Origin: Promethearchaeota archaeon
GTDB lineage: Archaea; Asgardarchaeota; Lokiarchaeia; Sigyniarchaeales; SOKP01
Reading direction: 5' to 3'
Length of the DNA stretch: 18,742 bases
Assembly: GCA_030615145.1 (NCBI GenBank)
Contig: JAUWZT010000036.1
Coordinates: 1-18,742, forward strand
Shown: in pieces, positions 6,078 through 13,879 of the stretch
Numbering within the stretch: the stretch's first letter is position 1
How the letters are laid out: each line of letters opens with the position of its first letter
Position numbers and translations under genes: made by a program
Notes under the pieces: model-generated
The model's input: the letters and a program-made list of their open reading frames with translations, nothing else
What the model was told of the DNA's origin: nothing
The model's database searches: none

Positions 6078-8087
6078 ATGAAATTCTTCAAATTGTTTGA
6101 ACCTTTGAAAATTAACAATATAACCCTTTCAAATCGGATTGTGATGCCTGCAATGCATCTCGGCCTAGCTAACGACGGATTTATTACAAAGAAGTTAACC
6201 AATTTTTATGTTGAAAGAGCGAAGGGAGGCGCGGGGTTATTAGTTGTAGGCGGATGTTATGTAGATATATACGCAAAAGGATTACCGTCAATGATAGCGA
6301 TAGATGACGATAAATATCTTACAAAATTAACTGAATTCACTAAAGCAATACATGATGCTCGAGAAGATGTTAAAATCTGTTGTCAGTTATATCACGGTGG
6401 AGCTTACGCTTTTCCACAAATTATAGGTCGGCAACCAATAGCACCTTCGGCAGTTTACAGTAAATTTAGTAAAACCACACCTAAAGAAATGACGCTGGAA
6501 GATATAAAACGAGAACAACAAGCATTTGTAGATGCTACCATCCGTGCGAAAAAAGCGGGTTTTGATGCAGTTGAAATCTGTGCCAATGCAGGATATTTGA
6601 TGGATCAATTTATTTCTCCAAAGACTAATAAAAGAAATGATCAATACGGTGGCTCTCTTGAAAATCGTTTGAGGTTTCCAATTGAAACAATTAAACTGAT
6701 GAAATCTAATGTACCTGATTTTGTTATTGGATATAGAATTTCTGGAGATGATTTTGTACCTGGAAGTAATACTTACAAAGAAAAAGCAATTATTGCCGAA
6801 GAATTAGGAAAATATTTAGACTACTTTAATGTCACTGGGGGATGGCACGAAACTAAAACACCACAACTGACGATGGATGTTCCAGAAGGGTGCTATACTT
6901 ATCTTGCAGAAAACATTAAGAAACATGTATCAATTCCGATTTTTTCTTCAAATAGGATCAATACTCCCGAATTAGCCGAACAAGTATTAATGGCGGGTAA
7001 AGCCGACGCTATATGCATTGGCCGGGGATTGATTGCTGATCCATATCTTCCAATGAAAACAAGGAAAGGCGAATTAAGAGATATAATGAATTGTATCGGA
7101 TGCAATCAAGGATGTTTCGATAATGTTTTTAGAATGATGCCAATAACTTGTTTAAGAAATGCTCGCGCCGGAAATGAGGCTAAAACTGAACTTAAACCAT
7201 TAAAAGAAAAAAAGAAAGTGATGATTATTGGGTCAGGTCCAGGGGGATTAGAAGCTGCGAGAGTTTCTGCTATTAGAGGTCATGAAGTACATATCTTTGA
7301 AAAAGAAGATAAAATTGGAGGTTTATTAAATATAATCTGGGTACCGCCTGGAAGAAACGAGTTTAAAAGAATGATTGAAAATTATACTTACTGGATTCAA
7401 AAACATGGAATTCAAATGCATCTCCAGCAAGAGGTATCAATAGAAAAAGTAAAGGAATTTAATCCTGATGTAGTTTTTATTGCAACTGGTTCGAAACCAA
7501 CAAGACCTCCTATAAAAGGCATAGACCGAAAAAATGTTTATTGGGCTAACGATGTTTTTAGTGGGGATGCTCCAGTGGGTAAAAACAATGTAGTAATTGG
7601 AGGAGGTGCCACTGGAATTGAATTAGCAATATTTTTAACTAAATATGGTGCACTAAGTCGCGAAGCGTTTGATTTCCTTACTTTTTACAAAGCATTAGAG
7701 ACAGATATAGCTTTAGAAATGCTCCATGAAGGAAGAAACCAAGTAACTGTGCTAGAAATGCTACCAAAACTGGGTTCCGCTTTAGGAAAAACCACGAAAT
7801 GGGTGCTACTTGATAAATGCGACGCTTTAGGCGTAAATTTAATTACAGGTGTCAATATTCAAGAAATTGGAGATGATTATGTAAATTATTTAGACGCTGC
7901 TGATAAAGAACAAGTAATTAACAACGTTGATTACGTATACTACGCTACGGGTGTGGAACCAAATGATTCTCTCTCTAAAGAGATTAAATTATTAAATATA
8001 AAGGTAGAAAAAATCGGAGATGCAAGAAAACCACAAACGGTAATGGAGGCTGTAGCTAGAGGTTATAAAATCGGAAATGCGATTTAA
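6078..8087 (+). CDS. FadH-type 2,4-dienoyl-CoA reductase-like Fe-S flavoenzyme
   Basis: 669 residues, the length of E. coli FadH. Order: an old-yellow-enzyme TIM barrel for FMN (1-~335), a 4Fe-4S site C339-x2-C342-x3-C346-x11-C358, an FAD Rossmann domain starting IIGSGPGG (383-390), and an NAD(P)H domain with VVIGGGATGIE (506-515). In the barrel, QLYHGG (103-108) and NKRNDQYGGSLENR are typical. The His-x-x-Asn/His pair of classical OYEs is replaced (C168, A171), as in FadH. The FadH catalytic pair is retained: Tyr173 in GYLMDQF and His257 in GWHE. The segment ALGKTTKW after the second Rossmann helix and the ~30-residue insertion before it are also FadH-like. Likely reaction: NAD(P)H-dependent reduction of a conjugated (dienoyl) thioester via FMN, Fe-S and FAD. 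The exact substrate is not visible, and enoate reductase is the main alternative. It stands alone, with no beta-oxidation neighbours. Confidence 0.9.
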   Translation: MKFFKLFEPLKINNITLSNRIVMPAMHLGLANDGFITKKLTNFYVERAKGGAGLLVVGGCYVDIYAKGLPSMIAIDDDKYLTKLTEFTKAIHDAREDVKICCQLYHGGAYAFPQIIGRQPIAPSAVYSKFSKTTPKEMTLEDIKREQQAFVDATIRAKKAGFDAVEICANAGYLMDQFISPKTNKRNDQYGGSLENRLRFPIETIKLMKSNVPDFVIGYRISGDDFVPGSNTYKEKAIIAEELGKYLDYFNVTGGWHETKTPQLTMDVPEGCYTYLAENIKKHVSIPIFSSNRINTPELAEQVLMAGKADAICIGRGLIADPYLPMKTRKGELRDIMNCIGCNQGCFDNVFRMMPITCLRNARAGNEAKTELKPLKEKKKVMIIGSGPGGLEAARVSAIRGHEVHIFEKEDKIGGLLNIIWVPPGRNEFKRMIENYTYWIQKHGIQMHLQQEVSIEKVKEFNPDVVFIATGSKPTRPPIKGIDRKNVYWANDVFSGDAPVGKNNVVIGGGATGIELAIFLTKYGALSREAFDFLTFYKALETDIALEMLHEGRNQVTVLEMLPKLGSALGKTTKWVLLDKCDALGVNLITGVNIQEIGDDYVNYLDAADKEQVINNVDYVYYATGVEPNDSLSKEIKLLNIKVEKIGDARKPQTVMEAVARGYKIGNAI

Positions 8088-8146
8088 AATCTTTTAAAAA
8101 ACTTTTAATATTAATTTAAAATACTTATTAAAAAAAAAAAAAATTA

Positions 8147-9136
8147 TTGATTAAAGTGCAAGATACCGGCTCCGGCGAAGCAGACGAAAAAATAGAGCAT
8201 AAAATCTCTAATAATTTAAGAGGAATTAATGAACAATCACGAAATTACATTAGAGACATTGTAGGTTTAATCAATAAAGAAATTGGAATTAATAAAATTT
8301 TATCTATTATTTTATTTGGAAGCCAACAAGCAAATAACGATAATACTATTGTTTCTGACTGTGATCTCCTCTTTATTTTTAAAAATAGAGTTTCAGACCA
8401 TCATATTAAAGAAATTGAACGGTATTTTATCGCTTTAGAAATAAAACATAAGTTTAAAGAACCAACTTCAAAACTAACTAGTAATGTATTAGGAGTTATA
8501 CAGCAATCAACGGGGATGTTTATAAGCCACTTTCTTACTAAACAAAAATATTGGGAACAAGCGGTCTTTTATAAAATCTTCCGAGTAAATAAAGTTTTTT
8601 CTGCTATGTTTGCCCCTCGAAATATTGTTTTGAGCAATGTAATTCAGAATAGTACTATTTTGTATGGCGATGATTTAAGAAATATTATTAAACCAAAAAT
8701 CAAAATTTCTGTTCGAGAGATGTTTAGAAGTACCGTAATGAACCTATTTATTTCCTTTTTTGCTTTATTAATCGCACCGAGAAAAGAACTTAATTCAATA
8801 AAATACCAATTAGAGGCAATTAAATGGTCTTTAAAAGCTTCGAACTATTACTGTTTTGAAGACTCAGAAGTGTTAAATACTATTGTCGAACGATTTATTT
8901 CGTTTGAAAAGCCTAAAGCCCAATCAAAAGCTAAACGCTTCTATTTTTTGTTCCTCGCGTTAAGAAACCAACCGTTTAATAACTTAAAATTTATGCTACA
9001 GTGTCCCTTTAGGATTTTAAAGATTCACATTAAAGCAATACTTTTTAGGAAATTAACAAAAATAAAAATTACCAAAACCATATTTGAAGTAAAGGAAGAT
9101 ATCATATCGCAACGGGATTTTCCAATACGATATTAA
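8147..9136 (+). CDS. Nucleotidyltransferase-fold protein (pol-beta superfamily)
   Basis: 329 residues. The sequence SIILFGSQQANNDNTIVSDC and the following D-L-L-F-I-F match the pol-beta-type nucleotidyltransferase signature: G58-S59, then D71-x-D73, the acidic pair that binds the metal and nucleotide. No clear third acidic residue could be placed. The C-terminal ~200 residues are mainly helical and basic, ending KLTKIKITKTIFEVKED, with no domain I recognise. This suggests transfer of a nucleotide to a small molecule, protein or RNA, but the substrate is unknown. The start is uncertain: there is no ATG near the N-terminus. The options are TTG at 8147 and GTG at 8156, both just after a 14-A run where sequence-length errors are easy. 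A TATA-like TTTAAAATA at ~8115-8123 lies ~25-30 nt upstream and fits leaderless initiation. Confidence 0.72.
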   Translation: MIKVQDTGSGEADEKIEHKISNNLRGINEQSRNYIRDIVGLINKEIGINKILSIILFGSQQANNDNTIVSDCDLLFIFKNRVSDHHIKEIERYFIALEIKHKFKEPTSKLTSNVLGVIQQSTGMFISHFLTKQKYWEQAVFYKIFRVNKVFSAMFAPRNIVLSNVIQNSTILYGDDLRNIIKPKIKISVREMFRSTVMNLFISFFALLIAPRKELNSIKYQLEAIKWSLKASNYYCFEDSEVLNTIVERFISFEKPKAQSKAKRFYFLFLALRNQPFNNLKFMLQCPFRILKIHIKAILFRKLTKIKITKTIFEVKEDIISQRDFPIRY

Positions 9137-9273
9137 TTAAAAATTAGTAAACTTAAAAATTAAATTGGTTAATAAATTAGAATTTATTAGATAGTATATT
9201 TTTATATTACTAAAGGTATATTAGTATTTAGTATCAAAAATAAAAATTTATTTACAACAAACACCATATTAAA

Positions 9274-9831
9274 ATGGAAAACGACGATATTGATATTAAG
9301 GAATTATTTCTTGATATTTTAGCTATAGTAAAGTTCGAGCTTCGCTTCTATAAAGATAAAGAAAGCCCAATGTTCACTCGAATTGTCAAAACGAGAGTGT
9401 TCCAACAAAAGCTTCAAAAGTTAAAAGATTTCATTAATGCTTATTTTGAGATTATGTACAGAGGCGATGAAAGCCCAATTAATCAAGTTGCTTTGCGTAC
9501 TCAACTTGATAATGTTGCGAGAATCACTAATTACTATAATGACCTGTCTAGTTTCTATAAGGATCAAACACAAAACCTCATTACAAAAGAGAAACTTCTA
9601 AATTTGATTGATTACAGCCATATCGAATCCCTGTTTTTGGTGTTTACAAATATCCTAGATTGGGAACATTACAAGAGTAGCCTAATTTTCCCTCACGACA
9701 AGCAAAAAGAAAAGCTTTTAAAGGAATTTCTAAACAAACTTGCCAGCTCTGACATTAAGGAGATCGACGATTTAATTGATCTCGAGCAAACTATTGATAC
9801 TTTCGTAAAAAGCATAGAAGTGGAATTATAA
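9274..9831 (+). CDS. Hypothetical all-helical protein
   Basis: 185 residues, not recognised. The sequence is rich in Leu, Ile, Lys, Asp and Phe, with long predicted helices (7-30, 38-64, 78-103, 106-131, 142-160, 162-183). It has no signal peptide, membrane span, cysteine cluster or catalytic motif. A TATA-like AAATTTATTT at ~9244-9253 lies ~25 nt before the ATG, consistent with a leaderless transcript. The 137 nt between the previous gene and this one contain nothing else I can identify. The gap after it (9832-10122) holds a foldable element. Codon usage looks like that of the neighbours. Confidence 0.7.
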   Translation: MENDDIDIKELFLDILAIVKFELRFYKDKESPMFTRIVKTRVFQQKLQKLKDFINAYFEIMYRGDESPINQVALRTQLDNVARITNYYNDLSSFYKDQTQNLITKEKLLNLIDYSHIESLFLVFTNILDWEHYKSSLIFPHDKQKEKLLKEFLNKLASSDIKEIDDLIDLEQTIDTFVKSIEVEL

Positions 9832-10015
9832 ACTTTTCAAAATTTATTGATAATATTGTAAAATATGCCACATCAATATACTCTTTTTTCTTCTTTGATA
9901 TAACATAAAGAGTAAATTATTTTTCTAATCTTGTGCATATAAATTCAAAAAAACTCTATTATTTTGGAATTTCTTTATTCTCGTGCGACAATTAGTTAAA
10001 AATGTTTTTATACTC

Positions 10016-10095
10016 GAATTTTCATGTAATAGTAAATAGAACATTGATTGAATCGATGAGATTCAAGAGCGCAAGCTCAAGCACTACATGAATTC
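10016..10095. ncRNA. Foldable element: possible small RNA or DNA inverted repeat
   Basis: The 291-nt gap between the two orphan genes holds one clear structure. Outer arms 10016-10033 and 10083-10095 pair (GAATT-x2-CATGTA-x3-GT with AC-TACATG-AATTC, with small bulges). Inside are two tandem hairpins: TGAATC / GATTCA (10049-10054 with 10060-10065, 5-nt loop) and GAGC / GCTC around a GCAA loop (10067-10078). A three-way junction RNA is one reading. The TATA-like TTTTTATAC at 10005-10013 would start transcription inside the left arm, which weighs against the full fold being transcribed from it. No tRNA or consensus C/D box was found. The remainder of the gap shows nothing else. Confidence 0.3.
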
Positions 10096-10102
10096 TTATA
10101 TA
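10096..10102 (+). promoter_or_regulatory. TATA-like box of the 100-residue gene
   Basis: TTATATA centred ~24 nt before the ATG at 10123, so a leaderless transcript is expected. Confidence 0.45.
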
Positions 10103-10122
10103 GGTATAGGAATATATTTAAA

Positions 10123-10425
10123 ATGGATTGCGTAGCTAATATCTTAGATTTTTACAATAGCAAATCTAAGGACGAGGAAATAGACATATCTCACTTTAAT
10201 AAAGTTGGGTTAAGCAAGCTCCTTATTAAAGTCATGAAGAATTTTAACAAAGGGCGAACCAACGATTTAGAGCTACAAAATTGTTTAATATTGCTCGTTA
10301 ATTTATTCTCTAACGACGATAGTCCTGATTTTTATAATAAAAAAGGAAAAAACGTTCAAGAGCTATTGGATAACGATAAATCTAATTATAAAGATATCTT
10401 AAAATCAGAGTTTCTACCTAATTAG
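10123..10425 (+). CDS. Small hypothetical protein
   Basis: 100 residues, not recognised. Acidic and lysine-rich, with a likely helical core (LSKLLIKVMKNF; ELQNCLILLVNLF) and a charged C-terminus. No membrane segment or motif. The TATA-like box at the expected distance and an ordinary ATG support a real gene. It converges on the MFS transporter, with 22 nt between their stop codons. It sits just downstream of the foldable element at 10016-10095. Confidence 0.6.
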   Translation: MDCVANILDFYNSKSKDEEIDISHFNKVGLSKLLIKVMKNFNKGRTNDLELQNCLILLVNLFSNDDSPDFYNKKGKNVQELLDNDKSNYKDILKSEFLPN

Positions 10426-10447
10426 AGAGAAGTAAGGTTCAATCAAT

Positions 10448-12730
10448 TTAAAAAACTTTTAATTCTTCTTCCTTAAATTTGTCATAGTCGTTAAAAATAG
10501 CATCTATTTCGCTCAATATTTCCATAATGGCTGTTTTTGTCTTTTTGTCTTGACCAAAAGTGTCTATAATCACTTTATATAGGTTAACATTATATTCCAA
10601 GGTTAATTCTAAAATCTTTTTTAAATCTTTCTCATTTATTCCTTTTTCTTCTAATTTTTTGAAGACACCCTCAATATCTTCTTTCAATTTATTTGTTGCG
10701 ATTAAAATACTGGAACATTTCTTGAACAAATCTTGCTCTTTTTCGTAAACAAAAAGATCTTCTTCTGTCAACTGCGAATTATCGCCAATCTCCTCTAATC
10801 TTTCATTTAAAAGGTTTTTAACTCTCTCGTAAATCTTTATTGCTAATAAAATTTTTTCCTTACTTTTAATTAAGTCGTTTTTTCTTAATAATCGAGCTTC
10901 AATGATTTTTAAATACGCGTCTTCGTAATAAATTTGAAGTTCGCCGAATGTACTTTTTTCTCCTTCAGCAATATTAAAAATAATTTGTCTTAAATCCTCG
11001 TTAAGCATATCTATTTCTTTAGCAGATAGATCATCTAAATTAAGAATTTTAAATATTTGATTAGCCATAGTTTTAATCGATAACGCTTTAATATTCAATT
11101 CATGAGCCCTATTCTCAATGTTAGTGATGCTCCTAACTTCTCCTACTTTTTCGCAATAATTAAAAATCTTAATAGCGTCATCAAGTAATTTATTAAATTT
11201 TATTTGATTAGATAATATGTAATATTTTGAATCTTGTATTTTTTGAATAGCTCTATCCATTTGGATTTCCAATTCGAATATATAATCTAATAAATTTACT
11301 TGCTTCCTTTCAGAAAGAATTTTAGACTTGCTTGCCATATCGACCTCTACTGATTTACCTGCGAAAAACCAAAGTAGAGCTGAAGGTATCCAAAAAAAGA
11401 TAGAAAAAATCATCATATTAAATACACTTCCAAGAATCGATATTAAAGTGAATGATATTAATAAAGTAATTCCCTTTCCAACTTGTTCCGAAAGGCTAAA
11501 AAATGAGGTAGAAGTACCCTTATGTTCGGGAAGATTTACATCTACCATAACTGCATTCTTGTTAGAAACCCATCCTGTACTTAAGATCGAACCTATAAAC
11601 CCAAAAATGAAGTAATAAATGTAGCTCGGATAAATCTTAAAAATCTCAATAATTGTTGAAATTATATAAGAGGTAATCTCTTCAGTAGGGATTGGATCTG
11701 GATAACTTAAATTAGTAACAAATTCGCTACTAAGAGTTTGAATAGAAAAAAGAGTTAAGAAGACAAATGGAATGCTTAGTATCATACAAATTGTCGCTAA
11801 TCGCGTTCTATTTTTCTTATTTATTCGAAATAAAATATCGCCAATGTAAGACATTATCACATTTCCCAGTAAGTACCCTATACCTAGTAAGCCAGCAAAT
11901 ATCGTCGCGGTTTGAAGCCTAATTTCGTTAGGTAATACGTTGAAGTAATGACTTGAAAGCATAGAAGTCATAAAATACACTAAGATCGTTCCAGGAATGA
12001 TCGCGAAAAAGCCTTGTATTATTAAATATCGATTAGTTTTCTTTTTTAAGAGACTTGACAAATCTTTTTTTGAGATTTTATAGCTATACTCCAAGTTCAT
12101 CTCAACCATGTCCAATAGCTCGTTCTCGCTAGCACCGCGCTGAGGGATTTTAACAAAAAATAAAATAAATACAATTACCATGCTAATTCCAGATAACAAA
12201 AAAAATGGAAACCTCCAACCTAGTATTGGTCCTACAAAAGAAGATAAACCCTGACCCACACCATTGGAAACTGAACTTAGTATTGCAAGCGTACCAAACC
12301 ATCCAGACCTTTCATCAGGGGGAATCGCATCAGAAATAATTGAATAACCAACTGGCAAGACGCAACCAAGCCCCATTCCACTCGCCATTCTAGAGATCAA
12401 TAACATTGAAAAATTTGTGGAAAAAGCAGTTAGTATCATCCCAAAAGTCCAAGAAAAAGCTCCTGCCATTATTACTTTTATTCTATCAATACGATCGGTA
12501 TAATACCCCCAAATTAAAGCAAACGAAGCGCTAGTTAACAAAAAAAACGCATCTGGAATTGCTATAAGCGCTTCAGGGATATTAAACTCAATCCTAATTA
12601 CCCCATAGCTCGGAATTAGCATGTTAGCACATGCTATTGACACAAATAGTAAGAACATGACTAAAATAATAGGAGCTAAGTCCTTTATTTTAATCCTTGT
12701 GAGTTTTGGCCGTCCGATAGCAATTACCAA
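10448..12730 (-). CDS. MFS transporter with long cytoplasmic helical domain
   Basis: 760 residues. Residues ~15-458 form a 12-helix major facilitator transporter. The loop between helices 2 and 3 has motif A as G75-YYTDRIDR. Helix 4 contains RMASGMGLGCVLPVG, followed by DAIPPDERS. The central cytosolic loop (197-234) ends KKKTNRYLIIQGF, as in spinster-like MFS proteins. A second motif-A-like GDILFRINKKNR occurs in the C-terminal half. Substrate not predictable. Residues ~460-760 are an unusual extension: entirely helical, charged, with heptad-like leucine spacing and no transporter homology I can see; it would lie in the cytoplasm. The start is TTG at 12730. An in-frame stop lies directly upstream, the next Met (25) would cut into the first helix, and a TATA-like box lies ~27 nt upstream. 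It converges on the 100-residue gene. Confidence 0.9.
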   Translation of the reverse strand: MVIAIGRPKLTRIKIKDLAPIILVMFLLFVSIACANMLIPSYGVIRIEFNIPEALIAIPDAFFLLTSASFALIWGYYTDRIDRIKVIMAGAFSWTFGMILTAFSTNFSMLLISRMASGMGLGCVLPVGYSIISDAIPPDERSGWFGTLAILSSVSNGVGQGLSSFVGPILGWRFPFFLLSGISMVIVFILFFVKIPQRGASENELLDMVEMNLEYSYKISKKDLSSLLKKKTNRYLIIQGFFAIIPGTILVYFMTSMLSSHYFNVLPNEIRLQTATIFAGLLGIGYLLGNVIMSYIGDILFRINKKNRTRLATICMILSIPFVFLTLFSIQTLSSEFVTNLSYPDPIPTEEITSYIISTIIEIFKIYPSYIYYFIFGFIGSILSTGWVSNKNAVMVDVNLPEHKGTSTSFFSLSEQVGKGITLLISFTLISILGSVFNMMIFSIFFWIPSALLWFFAGKSVEVDMASKSKILSERKQVNLLDYIFELEIQMDRAIQKIQDSKYYILSNQIKFNKLLDDAIKIFNYCEKVGEVRSITNIENRAHELNIKALSIKTMANQIFKILNLDDLSAKEIDMLNEDLRQIIFNIAEGEKSTFGELQIYYEDAYLKIIEARLLRKNDLIKSKEKILLAIKIYERVKNLLNERLEEIGDNSQLTEEDLFVYEKEQDLFKKCSSILIATNKLKEDIEGVFKKLEEKGINEKDLKKILELTLEYNVNLYKVIIDTFGQDKKTKTAIMEILSEIDAIFNDYDKFKEEELKVF

Positions 12731-12750
12731 TTAAGTGTAATTAATTATGT

Positions 12751-12763
12751 TAAATATTAAATA
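12751..12763 (-). promoter_or_regulatory. TATA-like box of the MFS gene
   Basis: The minus strand reads TATTTAATATTTA, centred ~27 nt before the TTG start at 12730. It supports a leaderless TTG-initiated message. Confidence 0.45.
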
Positions 12764-12841
12764 GCATTTGGGAATTAAAAAAGCTTGCAAACAATGTAAA
12801 TTATCCAAACTGAGTATTTAAAGATAAGAATTACTAAAAAT

Positions 12842-13534
12842 TTAACTCTGGATTAAATAATATTTTAATGCCGCCTCCACATGGACCTCTACCGTATCGA
12901 TTAGTTTAATGTTAGTATCTTTTTGTTTGAGAATTAACGGTAGCTCAGTACATCCAAGAATTACACAATCTACTTCGTAATTATTTATTATATTTAAGAG
13001 TCTTTGCTTACTTTCTTCTGTAAAATTACCGATCACTAACTCATCAAAAATTATTTGGTTTATTGTATCTTGTTCCGGTTCTGAAGGCGTAATAATTTGC
13101 ATCTTTAATTTAGCAAAAAAATCTTGGTAAAACGAAGATTGCATCGTAAATTTTATACCTAATAATAATAGTTTGCTTAAATTCTCTTGTTGCGCTTTTT
13201 CAGCTGTAGCTTCTACAATGCTAAGTATTGGAATTTTTGAAAGTCGAACTAAATCATCATAAACCGCGTGAGGAGAATTTGCTGCCATTAAGATAAAATT
13301 AGCTCCTGCATTTTCTAAAGATTCGATTCCTTCCATTAAGTAATCGACATATTCAACCTTATTATTACCATGTTCAAGATCAATTACTCTTTGAAAATTT
13401 AAGCTGAAAATTATTACTTCAGGGTAAGCGTAGTCTTGCTTTTTTTGATAATACTTTTCTAAAATTTGGGCGTAATACTTTATAGTAGATTCGTAACTCA
13501 TCCCTCCCAATATCCCTATCTTTATCGAACCCAT
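12842..13534 (-). CDS. Aspartate/glutamate racemase family, one-cysteine type
   Basis: 230 residues. The family opening GILGGMSYEST (7-17) is present. The first active-site position, usually Cys in C-N-T-x-H, is Ala in A85-N-S-P-H89. The second, G194-C195-TELPL, retains Cys. Classical PLP-independent racemases use two cysteines to move a proton between faces of the alpha-carbon. One-cysteine relatives (E. coli YgeA, for example, has Thr at the first site) act on L-Asp/L-Glu with altered stereospecificity, so a related amino-acid racemase or other isomerase is likely. With Ala at the first site, full racemisation is uncertain. The ATG at 13534 has GAGGT nine bases upstream, and a TATA-like box sits ~49 nt upstream, so this mRNA should have a short leader. 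A 14-bp palindrome borders the TATA box. It is a single gene. Confidence 0.9.
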   Translation of the reverse strand: MGSIKIGILGGMSYESTIKYYAQILEKYYQKKQDYAYPEVIIFSLNFQRVIDLEHGNNKVEYVDYLMEGIESLENAGANFILMAANSPHAVYDDLVRLSKIPILSIVEATAEKAQQENLSKLLLLGIKFTMQSSFYQDFFAKLKMQIITPSEPEQDTINQIIFDELVIGNFTEESKQRLLNIINNYEVDCVILGCTELPLILKQKDTNIKLIDTVEVHVEAALKYYLIQS

Positions 13535-13576
13535 CCTAATTAAACCTCTTTTCCCATTCGCTTCTAAAAATTCTAA

Positions 13577-13601
13577 TTTTTATATATTTAAGAATTCTTA
13601 A
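13577..13601 (-). promoter_or_regulatory. TATA box plus palindromic operator candidate
   Basis: The minus strand has TAAATATATAAAA (13577-13589). Overlapping its upstream edge is the perfect 14-bp palindrome TTAAGAATTCTTAA (13588-13601), in the position where TFB would bind. A regulator bound there could control the racemase gene. Confidence 0.4.
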
Positions 13602-13690
13602 GACTAATAATTATTCATGCTTATTCATATTTTTCTTGTTTTTTACTCATAATGTATGTTTAATTCCCATTGAAAAGGTTAGATAAATCA

Positions 13691-13712
13691 TCGTGAAATC
13701 CCGATTTCACGA
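13691..13712. repeat. 22-bp inverted repeat between racemase and tRNA
   Basis: Arms TCGTGAAATC and GATTTCACGA, perfect over 10 bp, separated by CC. It is richer in G+C than its surroundings. It lies downstream of the tRNA and ~157 bp upstream of the racemase start. Its geometry suits a dimeric DNA-binding protein; it could also form a hairpin. The rest of 13535-13776 shows only the promoter elements already listed. Confidence 0.65.
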
Positions 13713-13768
13713 ATATTAACTTATAATTTAAATAATGAATATTTTAAACTTTTTTAATATTAGATTGT

Positions 13769-13775
13769 AAAAAAA
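13769..13775 (-). terminator. Poly-T terminator of tRNA-Ala
   Basis: Seven T on the minus strand begin two bases after the discriminator base of the tRNA, as expected for an archaeal U-tract terminator. Confidence 0.6.
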
Positions 13776-13776
13776 G

Positions 13777-13879
13777 TGGAGCTGGGGGGATTCTCACATG
13801 ACGGGTAAATCCCACTTATTTATTGAACCCCCGGCCTTTCGCATGCCAAGCGAACGATCTTCCGCTAATCCACAGCCCC
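13777..13879 (-). tRNA. tRNA-Ala (GGC) with an intron in the T loop
   Basis: Removing 31 nt leaves a complete 72-nt tRNA. The acceptor stem pairs GGGGCTG with CAGCTCC and includes the G3:U70 pair that marks alanine tRNAs. D stem GATT/GATC with loop AGCGGAA. Anticodon stem TTCGC/GCGAA with loop TTGGCAT gives anticodon GGC. Variable loop AGGCC. T stem GGGGG/CCCCC. Conserved T8, A14, G15:C48, G18G19, T33, T54T55C56 and A58 are all present. The discriminator is A73 and CCA is not encoded. The T loop is split after TTCAA. Exon TTCA pairs with intron TGAG (13793-13796) to give a 4-bp helix flanked by 3-nt bulges, a bulge-helix-bulge arrangement. A TATA-like stretch lies near 13888-13902, and a poly-T follows. 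Anticodon and isotype are secure; the exact splice bases are not. Confidence 0.93.
13792..13822 (-). other. Predicted 31-nt tRNA intron at a non-canonical site
   Basis: It interrupts the T loop between A58 and position 59, or one base later (13791-13821); both choices restore a 7-nt loop (TTCAAAT or TTCAATT). The intron contains a small GGG/CCC hairpin around ATTTA (13803-13813). The inner helix of the splice motif is imperfect, so the motif is of the relaxed kind. Confidence 0.75.

Noticed and set aside
6078..8087. Trimethylamine dehydrogenase or classical old yellow enzyme
   Set aside because: The OYE His-x-x-Asn/His pair is absent, whereas the FadH Tyr and GWHE His and the GKTT-x-W segment are present.
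8088..8146. Frameshift joining the flavoenzyme to the next gene
   Set aside because: The flavoenzyme is full length for the FadH family, and the gap contains stop codons in every forward frame.
10044..10082. C/D box guide RNA in the foldable element
   Set aside because: CGATGAG resembles but does not match the C box RUGAUGA, and no D box CUGA sits at the right distance.
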